From: Echinococcus granulosus
Lineage: Eukaryota; Platyhelminthes; Cestoda; Cyclophyllidea; Taeniidae
Length of the DNA stretch: 64,000 nt
Reading direction: 5' to 3'
NCBI RefSeq assembly: GCF_000524195.1
Contig: NW_020170442.1
Span: 310,001-374,000 of the forward strand
Shown here: positions 1 to 12,200 of the stretch, one piece after another
How positions within the stretch are numbered: the first letter of the stretch is position 1
Layout: each line of letters starts with the position of its first letter
Notes under the pieces: model-generated
What the model was told of the DNA's origin: nothing
Databases searched by the model: none
The model's input: the letters and a program-made list of their open reading frames with translations, nothing else
Translations under genes and position numbers: made by a program

Positions 1-3000
1 TGACGTCAGTACCAGGGCAGAAAATGGAGTGCTGATGAACAGAAGGGCTGAGAGGCTACTGGCATGACCCAGAGGCCATGCCACCGGGGATAGCGGGGAA
101 GCACACTGGTAGAGCCTTAAGTGGCCGCTGAACCCAACCACAGAGTTAAATGAACCGAGTATTACGGTCATTTTCAGTAGCTACTATCAATTTTTTTGGC
201 AGTTTAAGATCTGGACCTGGAAACGAACCATTTGGCGTGATTTTGTGCGTTCACATTTGTTATTTATGCTGTGTTTTGTAGTCAGTTGGTGTTTTGCTAG
301 ACTCTCTGTAAGTTGTACTTTCTCTCCGTGATATGGCCTCCAAGACATGGCAATAGACTCCTGACTCTTCCAAACGTCAGCGGTACATGCATTTTCATTC
401 TATGTAGGCTTATTACGACTTCGGTAAAGACTTGGAGACTAAATTTTCTTTTATAAAAAGACGATGTGCGTCTTCACCTTGGAAATTGGTGAAGTCCATT
501 AAATCACGCGGTTGATGTGAACTGATTGCTCTTATTTCACAGCCCCCTCGTTGTTATCAGCAAAGTCCCTGGTGCTTCTCTTGGGGACTGTTTCTGCATG
601 CACAATTTTCAGGGCGCCTCTTTTCTCACTTAGCACTTCGATTCATCGTCGTCTTCAACTAATGGAGTATCCCTATACGGGCCCATCCTATTGTGATGAA
701 CCGTGCTTAACTGCCTACGGAGCTGTACTTTAGACCAAGTAATTTTTTGGTGAGGTGACCTTTATCACTCAAAATGCATTTCGTCTCATGAATAATGGAA
801 CTTGCAATATAAACTGGCAGGTAGAACAGGCTTACAGAGCTGCAATGTGTCCTTTTCTTCATAGTTTTTGGGCTGGCTGCATTCATCATAATGTCTTTTA
901 CTTTAGGTACTGACGGGCACAAATGTTACGCGCGAGGATAAAAATTTGTCCCGTCTCCTATTTCAGTCGCAGTACGCAATTTGGAGCCCTGAGAGTTGAA
1001 GCATCCGTGGTTGCTAAGACAATATCGACTGGTACCCTCATTTTGTAACATGAGAGTATTTTAAACGGACAAAAGCCGGCGAATATATGAAATATAGTCA
1101 TATCAGCAACAATAGGGAACCCTGTATCATCTCCGAAGTCGTGATAAGGCAAAGTAGTATTGTAAAGCATGTATCACCAACAATCAGAAGTCTATCATCA
1201 TAGCCTTAAGGTCATACCACTGAGAGGAATTGCAATCTGCACAAGTGCCGGATCACTGCAACAACATGTCACACTAGTATGGAGAAGGAATTATCATTCT
1301 AGGCAGAATGGTTGGGTAGCTATCGGCACGGGAGAATGATCACGTCCCCTAGCTAAATCGCAACCCACCAATCCTGGGGGAGCCCAATTATGGCGGTGTA
1401 GAGTACGCAAGTCGTGATAAGCAATTTGATTGCTGTACGCACCTGTCCCTAAATCGCACAGTTTACCATCGTAAACGTTTTTTCAATTAAGGTGTAGAAG
1501 GGTTGGTTGTCTACACTCTCGATCAGAGAGCCGACACCAGCAGGAAAGCAGGAATCACAAGGACTGACCAGTTAAAATGGACATCGCTTTACACCGGCCA
1601 CTATTTGTGAGGTTTCCTCCCATACGTAACTTTGTCTCGGCGCAAAAGGACCACAATATATCTCATTCGCAGACTAAAGTTCACATTGGTAGAAAGTCCA
1701 AAGAATGTGTCAATGATACATAGGACTATAAAATTATGCCAAAAACAAGCCAGATAAGTGGCAACTGGTGCTTTTACTCATTTTGAGCTTAATACGTCAG
1801 CACAAATTAAGTCACGATTCGTCGCTAAGTCTGTAACATAACCACAAATATATGTATACTTAAGTAATAAACAACATTTAGATAAAAGCGTGAATAACGA
1901 CACAGTCTCAACGAGAACCGAACTTTGTGGTACTAATCTGAGTTGTAGAAGAGAGGAAGGAGGGGATGGGAAACGAGCAAGAGGCGAGTATAGTGCAAGA
2001 GCGACGCCACATAGCAGCATGGATGACCCATATTCAGAATGAAGGGGAGCACCAAGAATTGTAGATGGGGCACATGTGATGTTTAGAAAGGTTTGAGGTC
2101 ACAACTCTATAGAGAGCCTTGATGGCAGTTATCACGATGTGGTTGATAATAGTTGCATAAAAGGAAGAAGAACGCCACCTTCACTATTTTGTCAGTGAGG
2201 GAGCGACCTCTTAGTTCCACTTTGTCCGCCTCTCAGGTGCGCGATCCCGCGTTGGGCCGATCAGGAATACGAGGGGCCGGATTGTTTGCACGTCTAAAAA
2301 AAACATTTTGCGCTAATTATGATACAGTTACACACACGCTTTAACCCTAATTTACGGAGAGGAGACCTTATTTAACATTACAAGAATTTGATATGAGTTA
2401 TACATCATTCTATCACAAGAATTCTCGTAAGCGCTACACAGGAGAGCTATTGGTCATGCGCTTGTTTCAACGGGTCATGGCAAAGGGTAAAAAGAAATAA
2501 CAAGCAAGACTACATCCTACATCGGGAAACACCGTTGGATTGAAGGGAGCGGATGTTGGAGGAGCGGGTTTGGAGACGGGAGAGGGGGGTTGTAGAAACC
2601 GTTTTGAAGGCAACTGCTATTCACAACAGCACCACTGCTGATCCCATCATTCGGTAGACCGTAAGGCACCACCACAGAGGGACGCAGAGCATTTAACCTA
2701 CAACAAAAGTTACACAACACTTGTCCAAACAACACCAATTATAGCACACCCAATATAACAGGGGCAAGCGTGGAGTGGGAAGTGAAGAAATCAAATTCAA
2801 AGTTTTCAGACACTAGAGAAAATGATTATGGCAGTTAGAAGAGTTTGAGGTAGGGAGACGTTTACCTGGTAAGTAGATTTACCGAGGTGAGAGGGGAAGT
2901 AGCGTTATATTAGATAGACCGGCGTTTCAGATTGCCGTGTGTGCATTGCAAAACAACACGTGCTACTAGAAACCGCTCAACAAATTACTTGGAGTGATTA

Positions 3001-3208
3001 GAATCACCAAAATCACGTCTTCACATCGATGGAGGAATGTGTTAACAAAGATAACAACAACAGCGCCAATATGTACGTTCAGTTTAATTAACAATTGCAA
3101 ATACATTTGCCTGCCACGAAAAAATACAACACGGAGAAAAGGGGCTAGATATCAGGGGGAGGACATGCAAATGCATAGAGAGCATTAAAACCAGTGGCTG
3201 CAGAGGAC
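1..3208. other. Downstream flank of dynamin, no gene recognised
   Basis: Only short open frames with no conserved motif occur here, and none is joined by convincing splice sites. The first ~200 bases and the stretch around 1260-1480 are richer in G and C than their surroundings and look like interspersed repeat or untranslated sequence, but I cannot name a family. Dynamin 3' untranslated sequence should lie just left of 3209. Confidence 0.5.
3083..3088 (-). terminator. Candidate poly(A) signal (ATTAAA) of dynamin
   Basis: The minus strand reads ATTAAA about 120 bases past the dynamin stop codon. No AATAAA was noticed closer. It is the common variant hexamer, so assignment rests on position alone. 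Confidence 0.35.
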
Positions 3209-6200
3209 TCACTGAGGGATGAGAGGAGAGGGTAGAGTGCCGGTAGAGGGAGCGGTAAAACTAGGACGTTGGGGCGAGGGTGTGGGACGGTGAGGAGCGC
3301 CTGGGGGTTGGGGCGGGGGACGCCTTGTGCCTCCGGGACTTCGCGGTGGCTGCATCACCCCTACACCGCCACCAGCTCCGCCACCGCCGCTGCCCATGCT
3401 TGTAGGGAAGAGACTCGAGGACGAGGAGCCTGAGTCTGCCAGCTGTAAATGAGAATTGGGAGCGTACTTATTTGATCAGAGAGTTCAGGCGACAACATAA
3501 GTGAAATTGTTTTACAAGATGCAGAGGGGCGATAACTTACATGGGACGTAGTACTGTGCGTCCAGTCATCCATAACAGGGGGCGGAACGGGCGTGGATAC
3601 GGTGTTTGTAGCCACCTCGCCAACTATTCGTAGGGCCTCCTTCAATGCTTCGTACATCCGAAGAGTCTCCTCACGTCGCGTCTGCATTTCCAAGGACTCC
3701 GACATCAGGACTTGCTGCGGACAGAAAACGCCGACTTTATTGATATCAGTGAAATCAGCATTCCCTCCATTATGCAAGGCTGGTGGGATCATTTGAGAGT
3801 ACGAAAATCCATCAGAACCTCATTTAACTCTGTGGTCACCATCGTAAAGCGTAGACATCTCCTTTTTAGAACACGGGTATGTTTCCTAAAACATTACGTT
3901 AATTGGGAGAACACTATCAAGTAGCCTTAATTTACCAGCTAATCAACTTTAAAAATCTGGCTCTCAAATTTGAAAACAATCAATTATGTAAAATCTTGGT
4001 TCAAACCAAAACCATTGCTTGCGATAGCGAGACTATGATGGGTCCCACTTCCTCCTGGTAAAATAAATCTTTGGATATTTAGGACACAAATATGCTCTTG
4101 CAAATTGTACACCAAATGCTATTTTGGACGGAGTAAAGACCACCATCAACAGACCTTGAGCATTTATTAATATATTATAACTCACTGGTATCAACTTACA
4201 ATATCTCCTGCCTGATAAAGATTTGGTAACAGTTCACTTTTCAGAAACTCCTTCATCTGCAAATCAAATGAACGTTTTAGACGCTCTACAGGGAAATCAG
4301 AGGCCATGCGCATATCGATGCAGCTCTGCTATGTAGCGAATTTTAACCATTTTCGACCTATGCATATTTTACTGACATTCTCTAGCCATCCTGCCTAGGG
4401 CATACATACTCTATACGCAGAAATGTTTTCTGTACACTTACATCCAAGTCTGACATCATGCTAAGGCTAAGCAAAAAATGTAGCAGCGGCTAGAAACAAG
4501 GCTAGTGTTACAAATATAAGTCGTGGCGAGAGAATGCCAAGAGCAAAAAAGCACTACAAATAATTTTTCTGGTATAAAAATAACTACCGAATACCATTTG
4601 GCAGTGGGTACTTCAGGAATGAAGGAGAACACTTACCTCGTTAACAATTATATGCATGATCATCTTTGGAACCAGATCACGCTGAGTCTTGTGAACAATC
4701 TTGAGGTATGAATCCACAAGATTGTGTATAACTTCTACCTGCCTTTGTAGCTGAGGGTCGCCATTATCCGAAAGCTGTTCATCGGATTGCTAAATGAAAA
4801 GCAAAAGTAATACTAAAGTGAACACACTGATAAGCATGTGTTAACTGTTGTCGCAAGCACAAAACACTGCATCAATTCAACCCAAAAGTTATTAACACCA
4901 TCAGTAGAGATAACAACAGCAAGTCTATTTGCAGTTAACGTTTGATTTGCTTTAACTATACTTACAAGTGCCTGAATAATAGTGATAAGTGGAAACTGTA
5001 GTAAATTTGAAACAGCACCATTCACTTAACAAGCTCAGAAAAAACATGAAGGTTGAAAGGGAACACCTTAATACCGAAACACGCATCGAACACCATACGT
5101 ATGAATCCACAGAGGCAAGCATCCCTAAGGAATTTGTAGGGAAGTCCTATGACGCTCACTACAATTATAATCATAGCATAGTGCTGTAAAGTATCACCAA
5201 TGGTTCCAAGAAACGTGCAGCTTAAATTTACCCAGTCCACTTTAAAAAACACTCCCATTCCAGTGCGTTCCTTTCACCGTTTATTCCAATATTCGCAACA
5301 TGTTTTAGTGACCTACGGTATCCCCATGGACCAATCGGTAAGTTTTGCTTTGTCAATGCTATAAAAAGGTGCCACGAGTGAACCATCTCGAATATCAGGT
5401 ATTAAGCTAGCGCAACTATCACTGAAATCGATTAGTTGTATCACAGAAGGCTCCATCAAGTCGTGTAAGTCTGGTTGCGATCGAAAGTTTCTTGTTTGAA
5501 TTAAGAACCTCAGCAATGCTACCTTCCCTTGAAGATTAGGATTTCATGCATTACAAATTTATCAAAAGAATGACTGCAAAATTATCTTTTACAGTTGTAA
5601 CTTGACCGAAACAGTTTCAATAATGCTTTGGATCTCCTGAATTATGGTTCTGTTAAATCAATAGTCAGTTCTGGTTAAAGTTCCCCTCCTAGGATCACTG
5701 CTTTGGGCCAGTGCATGTCAAGACAAGAAATTTTTTTACGATTTTGTAAAAGAATTTAAAAGAAATGACTTTAAAACGTTGACAGAAGCAAATTTCTTTG
5801 AGGAGAAACGGGTAAGTGTCTTGTCAAATGTCCAACTCACAAGAATATACCGAAATAGTCCTTTACTCTATTTGGTAACTTAGTGGACACCCGCTTCACT
5901 CCCAATAGCATGTTTAGCATGCCTACAAATGTGAAACAATTTACTGTAACGATTTCAAGAAATATCAAATAATGCTATTTAGATTAGACAAAATTGAAAA
6001 CATTCCTATTTAGTATCCGTCTGTAATAACATTGATTCATCTGTCACTGAAGAAATTCAATTTAGGAGGGCTATCGATTAGAAGAAGATGGGCGCCACTC
6101 ACCTCTTGGTGTTGCTGCTGCTGAATGGGTTTCATTGGCTGAACACCAGCACGCATAAAAGACGCCTTCCATGAGTCGACCATTTCAGCAGACTCTGCAC

Positions 6201-9200
6201 TCAGCTCCAACTGTTTGTAGTCTTTGTATACATTCCTTCCATCGGGGTAAAAGAGCGCGAATACGTTCTTCTTACCAAAGAAACTCGATTCAACATCCTT
6301 GACTTTCAGACCATCTAAGAGCAGGACGTAGCGTTTCTCCTTCTCCTACAAACAATGTAGCACAGCGCAGTTGTATCTATAAGGTACATCTTTCTACTCC
6401 CTTTACGTTCACTTTATTCATTACACCAACTAATCTTATGACTTAAGAGTATTTTTTATCTCAGATAAATCGTAGGTAAGGAATGAGTATTGAAGCCGGC
6501 ACTTACATCGTCGTCCTTGTACCAGGTGAGAGTTTCCGCGTTCAGGACGAACCAGAAGTCCTTACTGCCGCCACGTATGAGAGCGATATTTTGCAGGCCC
6601 AACCAGCCTCGTCGAATTACCTGGTGGTTGTGCGTAAGACCATATATAAGTTGTGAGTTTTTGTGCGATACATATATGCTGTCTTGAGATCAACAGGATT
6701 CAAATATCACGGGGACGCTCCGGTGTAACGAACGCAGGGTTGAACTATTAACTTAATCCTTACGCGTATTATAGCTTATTAACGCAACACAAGTCTGACA
6801 AAATGAGAATATTCTGCAAACTTAAACCCCCTCTCCCACGTGGGCATAGTGATTTCACACCTATTTGTGATATTCATTGACTCGCTTAGACACAAAGCAT
6901 TATCACTCTCAGATTCGATGAGTTGAGGATGAAGATAAAGTCTACAGACTAAGTTTAGCTATGCAGTAAGTGATAACGAAAATATTTTACACTCGTAAGG
7001 TTGACTTTGCAGCATCCTCAAAAAATCACTATTTTGTTAGAATATAGTCCATTAGCTGTTAATTACATCAAATTTTGTTTGTGTTGGGAAAATACCAACC
7101 AAAACACGACGAAATTACAGGGTACCGTATTTTGATGCACTGACTCATGACGGGCATAAACAGAATAAGAAAAAAAATGGAATTTACGGAACCCAATTTA
7201 ATGACGCTTGAAAAGGGCAGGATAGAAACTTGACAATAGCTGATCTTGGCAGTGGATGGATGGTGGATTGAGGTGTAGGTATAGCATTTGACTTTATTTC
7301 TTCGGACTTCTGTACCGTAAGTTATACAGTTCTGATAAAACTACATTTCAACTTTGCTCAAAAGCCAGAGGCCACCAGAATGTCTACAGTAAGTGCGGGA
7401 GTTCTACTTTCTGGAAATGCATACAATACACGACCAAGTACATTTTTTAGGTACTCTATATCGACTTAAAGTCTTTAGCCGTTTTAAATCATACTCGAGT
7501 GATTGCATAGCGAAACAATGTAGCATATGCATGAACAAAGCTTATTGGGGAGGTGCAAATGCTATATTGTTCATTTCTGTTTGTAGTAAAAAATAAGCTC
7601 ACTCGATTGCCCAGTTTCACTTTGTTAACATCAGATGACTGTTGTTCCGCGCTAAACAAAGACAAGAGAAGATTTATCAGCAAAGTCGGGTCAGGCACGA
7701 GTCGCGCAATCTCAAGGGCTGTCATGTCAATATCGCAATAGATTTGTACTCAAAAGTATCAGAGTAGGTCCAATAAAATATTATCTGATCGTTTATTGAA
7801 AATAACCTTCTTTTTGGGGCCAGTCATCTACCACAGTTTCTTAACGCTTCGAGGCACCCATAACGTTGAAACCCTTTTTGATACTCCTCATGACATTGCT
7901 TTTATATCGCAAAACGGTACAAGGTCACGACTGAGACGTGGAATTTGTACTAATAAGACCAGAAATAGCAACATACAGAGCTGAAATCAATAGATGTATG
8001 CAATACAAGAAGCCAAATTTCAAAACGCTTGACGAAAACTATCTCACAAATGCGCACCACGCATCCTTCCGGAATTGTTATGGCATATCTTTCCTTGACT
8101 GGGCTGTGTTACGCAAGTGATTGCATGTCAGTGAAGAAAAACGATATACTTTATTGTCCCTTTAACCATTCAAAGTAGAGCAACTATGGGACAAATGACA
8201 CTGCATCCACATCAAAAAAGTGCTTTAAAAAATGACAGCAGACAGATGCTTGAGGATTGTTGCTGAAAGATGCATTCATTTTGAAAAAAAGTGACAATGA
8301 TGCTACGCAAAAGCGCGGACTGAAAGAGTTAATGACACCTTCCCATCCCACTAAAAAAACTCTCCACTCTTCCAAAATGAAATCGTATAACATCGGTAGT
8401 GTCAGCAAAAGCATCAGGAATTCCTATGTGAAGTTCTAGGGCCAATAAGTACAACATTTAATGAAAAGGTGGTTCTTGGAGTGGTAAATTTGGAGGATAA
8501 ACTCAGTCTCTGGTATTATTTAGGGGCCAACGTAAAGGATGAAAAACGAATATCTATCCGCTAAGTGTAGTAAAAGTCACCATTTCCCAAAATTACCTTG
8601 CGAAGCCGATGAAATCTTCATGATTGGTGTTGATATAGGCGAGTTGGATGTCCACCAGGAGGCATATCTTATCGCGGGCGTCGGCCTGCCTTCCCTTAAT
8701 ACGCTCCGTCACGATACGCTCGGTTGCATCGCGAAGATGCGGAAAGCAGTCCATCTGTCAAGAGAGATGAGAAACCCACCACCTACTCTCGTGCTCATTA
8801 TTTGCATGTGTGCAACACCTGCTTTCCATTTCCCATGTAGAGAATTCGGTCGTCCATATGAAGGTTTGAATTTTAGATATTCGGGAACTGGAGGCGGGAG
8901 TCTGGACCGTAGTTCAAGTTGGAAAATGTGACAAAGAAAAAATGTTGATCACTATGATTATTCTGGGCGTAGGAAAACACGGAACAAGAGGATAGAACAC
9001 TGTAGGGTTGCAATTCTATTCTATCGAAAGCCACTCAGTCATAGTACGTGCAGGAGTCTAATCATATCACAAGTCACCTTTTATACAAAAGACCTTTTCT
9101 CCCTAAAAAAACAAACTGTAATATGCCAACATACGACTACACAAATTGTGCTCATCAGGTTCTCAAAATAATCGTTAACGCCAAATGTTTGACCTTTAAA

Positions 9201-12200
9201 ATTAACTAACTTTGTTTATTTTCATTGATAAAACACCACTTGCACCAACCACAAGATTGAACTGTTTCACACAATAAGTAACAAGCATTGACTCGAAAAT
9301 AGCAGCTGGCACAAAGCAGACGCCACGTCACGCGGACTACGTGCGTCCGATCCACTCCCCATTTGAACTGCCTCATGCACGCATCCACACACAAATTTCC
9401 GACTTATTGCGCTCAGAGCGCAGCATGATTGCCACTTTTTACCTAGTTAACAATGGATTATACTTAAGTACTTAGGAAAACCAGATTAATGAGACCATTT
9501 AAATTGCTTTGTGGCAAAAGATACGCAAGGAGGACAAATAGTCTTCAATTATAACTTTCGTAAAGTAGTGTGGATGCGAGCATATAGGAGCCGAACCACA
9601 TCGCCAAAATAGAAATGACTTCACTTTAGAATTTCTTTTAGCCTAGCTAGAGTACATTGGGTATGTAGTAACTCCAGAAGAAAGGAGCATTCGCCTCCGG
9701 AGCACCCAGAGCCAAAGAAGGAGACGAAATTACGTGACAGTGACTTTCAATGCGGTGTGTATGGAAGGAGGGAGAGAGCGAGAGCGCACACCGCAAGTGC
9801 ACCAATCGCTGGGGTGGGGAGGCCATTTCTCGTGGTCGATAGACGAATAAACGGACTCGCGCGTACAACGCACACGATCGCCTGCTCAACGTTACGGCCA
9901 GTGCACACGCACAGCCCTCGGGCTGGATGGAGCTGGAGTGAACGGAATGTTGCCATTGGCTGTGGCAATTCGCATTCCCCGTGATGCAAGAAAATCGAAC
10001 TCGAGACGGCTAATAGTAAAATACCATCTTGCGGAGATGACTAAGACAACGCCTTTGGAACCGCAAGAGAGTTATAGAGAATATGCCTTTACTGAAAAAT
10101 ACGGAACAGGTGTAAGGCGAGATCTTTTATCCTACAAACGCCAAATCGATAGAGTTGTATGAAATAAGGCAGTATTGCAATAGGAAGGAGACAAATGAAT
10201 AAGAATCAATGGGATTTCGGTATCGCACGTTGGACACTGATAAAGTACAGTAGTGATTCATATGAGGATGAGAGACCAAGAGAAGCATCGAGCATGAAAT
10301 ATATTCGTCAATGCCATTATTCATACTTTAAAAGGTCTGCTAGTATTTTCAATGTATATCTAGGGCCATAACAATAAGAAGGAGTGGAAATAAGAACTAC
10401 TGATATCGATATAGACATGTATGCCTGTTCACGAGAATTCGGCAGTGTGTAAATCAGAATGCGTGTTGTGTAGTCAGCATTCGATAGAAATAAGAAGTTA
10501 TAGGCTGAATGATCCGGAAATAAATTTTGGAGTAAGTACCATCTATAACTAGCGTTCTGTTACATTTGGTCCAAGTTAAGTTTGGGAAAGTGGTCAACTT
10601 AGCACAATATACAGAATACATTAACCCGAAGTTAGAAATCGAATGGGCCAACGGAGCATAAAAACTTCATAAATGTGGTATTAGATGATCAAGAAGGGAG
10701 CTAACCTTGTTTGTACAGTCGTGTACTATTTGAATCAGCTCCTCGACAACCAGGTCGACGCAGGTCAGCGAGGGATCCTTCATGCGTTCGATCTGTTTAC
10801 GGACAATTGTCTCGAAGGCCAGATCGGGAGTGAACAATCCAGAGCTACAGCATAGACCAAAAAAACTTGTTTGGACAAAGCCTTATCAAAAATAAGTGTT
10901 GTAGATAAGATTGTAAAGTGCAAATGCTTATGTGGAGAACTTGTCGTCAAAAGCTTTCGCTGGGGAGTAGTGAGTGTGAGTTGCGTTAAAGGGCATTATC
11001 GTTGAGATTCTGATAAACAATACTACTTTAGTTTAGATTCCTCTAAATTAAACAGATAGCTAATTTGGTTTCCTAGACGTTTGCCGTGAAATCCATTCAT
11101 GTCATCCCAATGATACAAAAGGCCACCATTGAGCCCTCTTCCAATCCTAAACGCAAAAATTAGTTTTTATAGTGATATGACTGCAGGATAATTTGGTGAA
11201 AATCAAAATCTGGACTGTGATTATGATGACGATTTTGCTTAAGTCAGCTTGATTACTGTTAAAGTGTAATTGCAACAATCACATTGGGATCGATTTAGGA
11301 TATGATTGTGGCCATAAAAAGAAGCTACGATGCTTTTGATCTAAGATTTACTGACCATAAACTCACCGAATTCCATGAATATTGCGAATAGCAAAGCTAA
11401 TATCCCTTCGCAACTCTTCACCGTCATTGTGAAGCTGTAAATGGGGAGAAACCAAAGCATTAGGCACATTTGGCGCAGGTCAGATGTCATTCTAACAAGT
11501 CCGCGCATCCACCATGCCCGTCCAACGTTATTTTATTTTGAATCGACCATATTTATTGTCTGCTCGGGACATGTCTAGTAAACCCTAGTCCTTTGAGTGA
11601 TTTCAATTGCCTTTGTCAAAAAGTTCATGTTAGCTGACAGAAGAAAATAACATCTCATCAAATCTTACGCTCACCATCGCTAGGGCGTAGGGCAGGCGTT
11701 CAGTGAATATGCGGTTAATTCGGGCGCCTCTGGACAAAGTCTTAGTGTCGATCTCCGATCCTGACCCGTCAATAGTTTGCGTAAATTCAACTTCGAAACT
11801 CTTTACAGCACTTGAAAGGGATAAGAGTACCAAAATATAAGGTGAGCAGTGACAGGTTAAGCAAGCAATCAAGATGTAGGGTAGGACCCATGACTAATTT
11901 ACTCTTACCCATTGACCTCAGATGAGATGACCAAATCCCATGTACAGATCGTGGTTGTATGGAAACACTAGTGGCAGCCTAGCAAAATTATTTATAATTA
12001 TCGAACATATGATGCATGAAATCTGTAAGGTAAGTGACTAATGATGGTTATGCTCTACTTTTAAAAGTCGTTCATCGTGTGAGATGCGGTTTCTAGAGCC
12101 TGAAGAATGTTCCAGAGTTTTTGATACAACCGGTGAAATGAACGGGTGAAATTAGACATTTATTACGAAATTTTTTTACGAAAAAGCACAACAAAACACA

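Noticed and set aside
1..200. GC-richer start of the window beginning TG, considered as LTR of a small retroelement (TRIM)
   Set aside because: No second terminal repeat, primer-binding site or polypurine tract could be found in the window, and I do not recall the reference sequence reliably.
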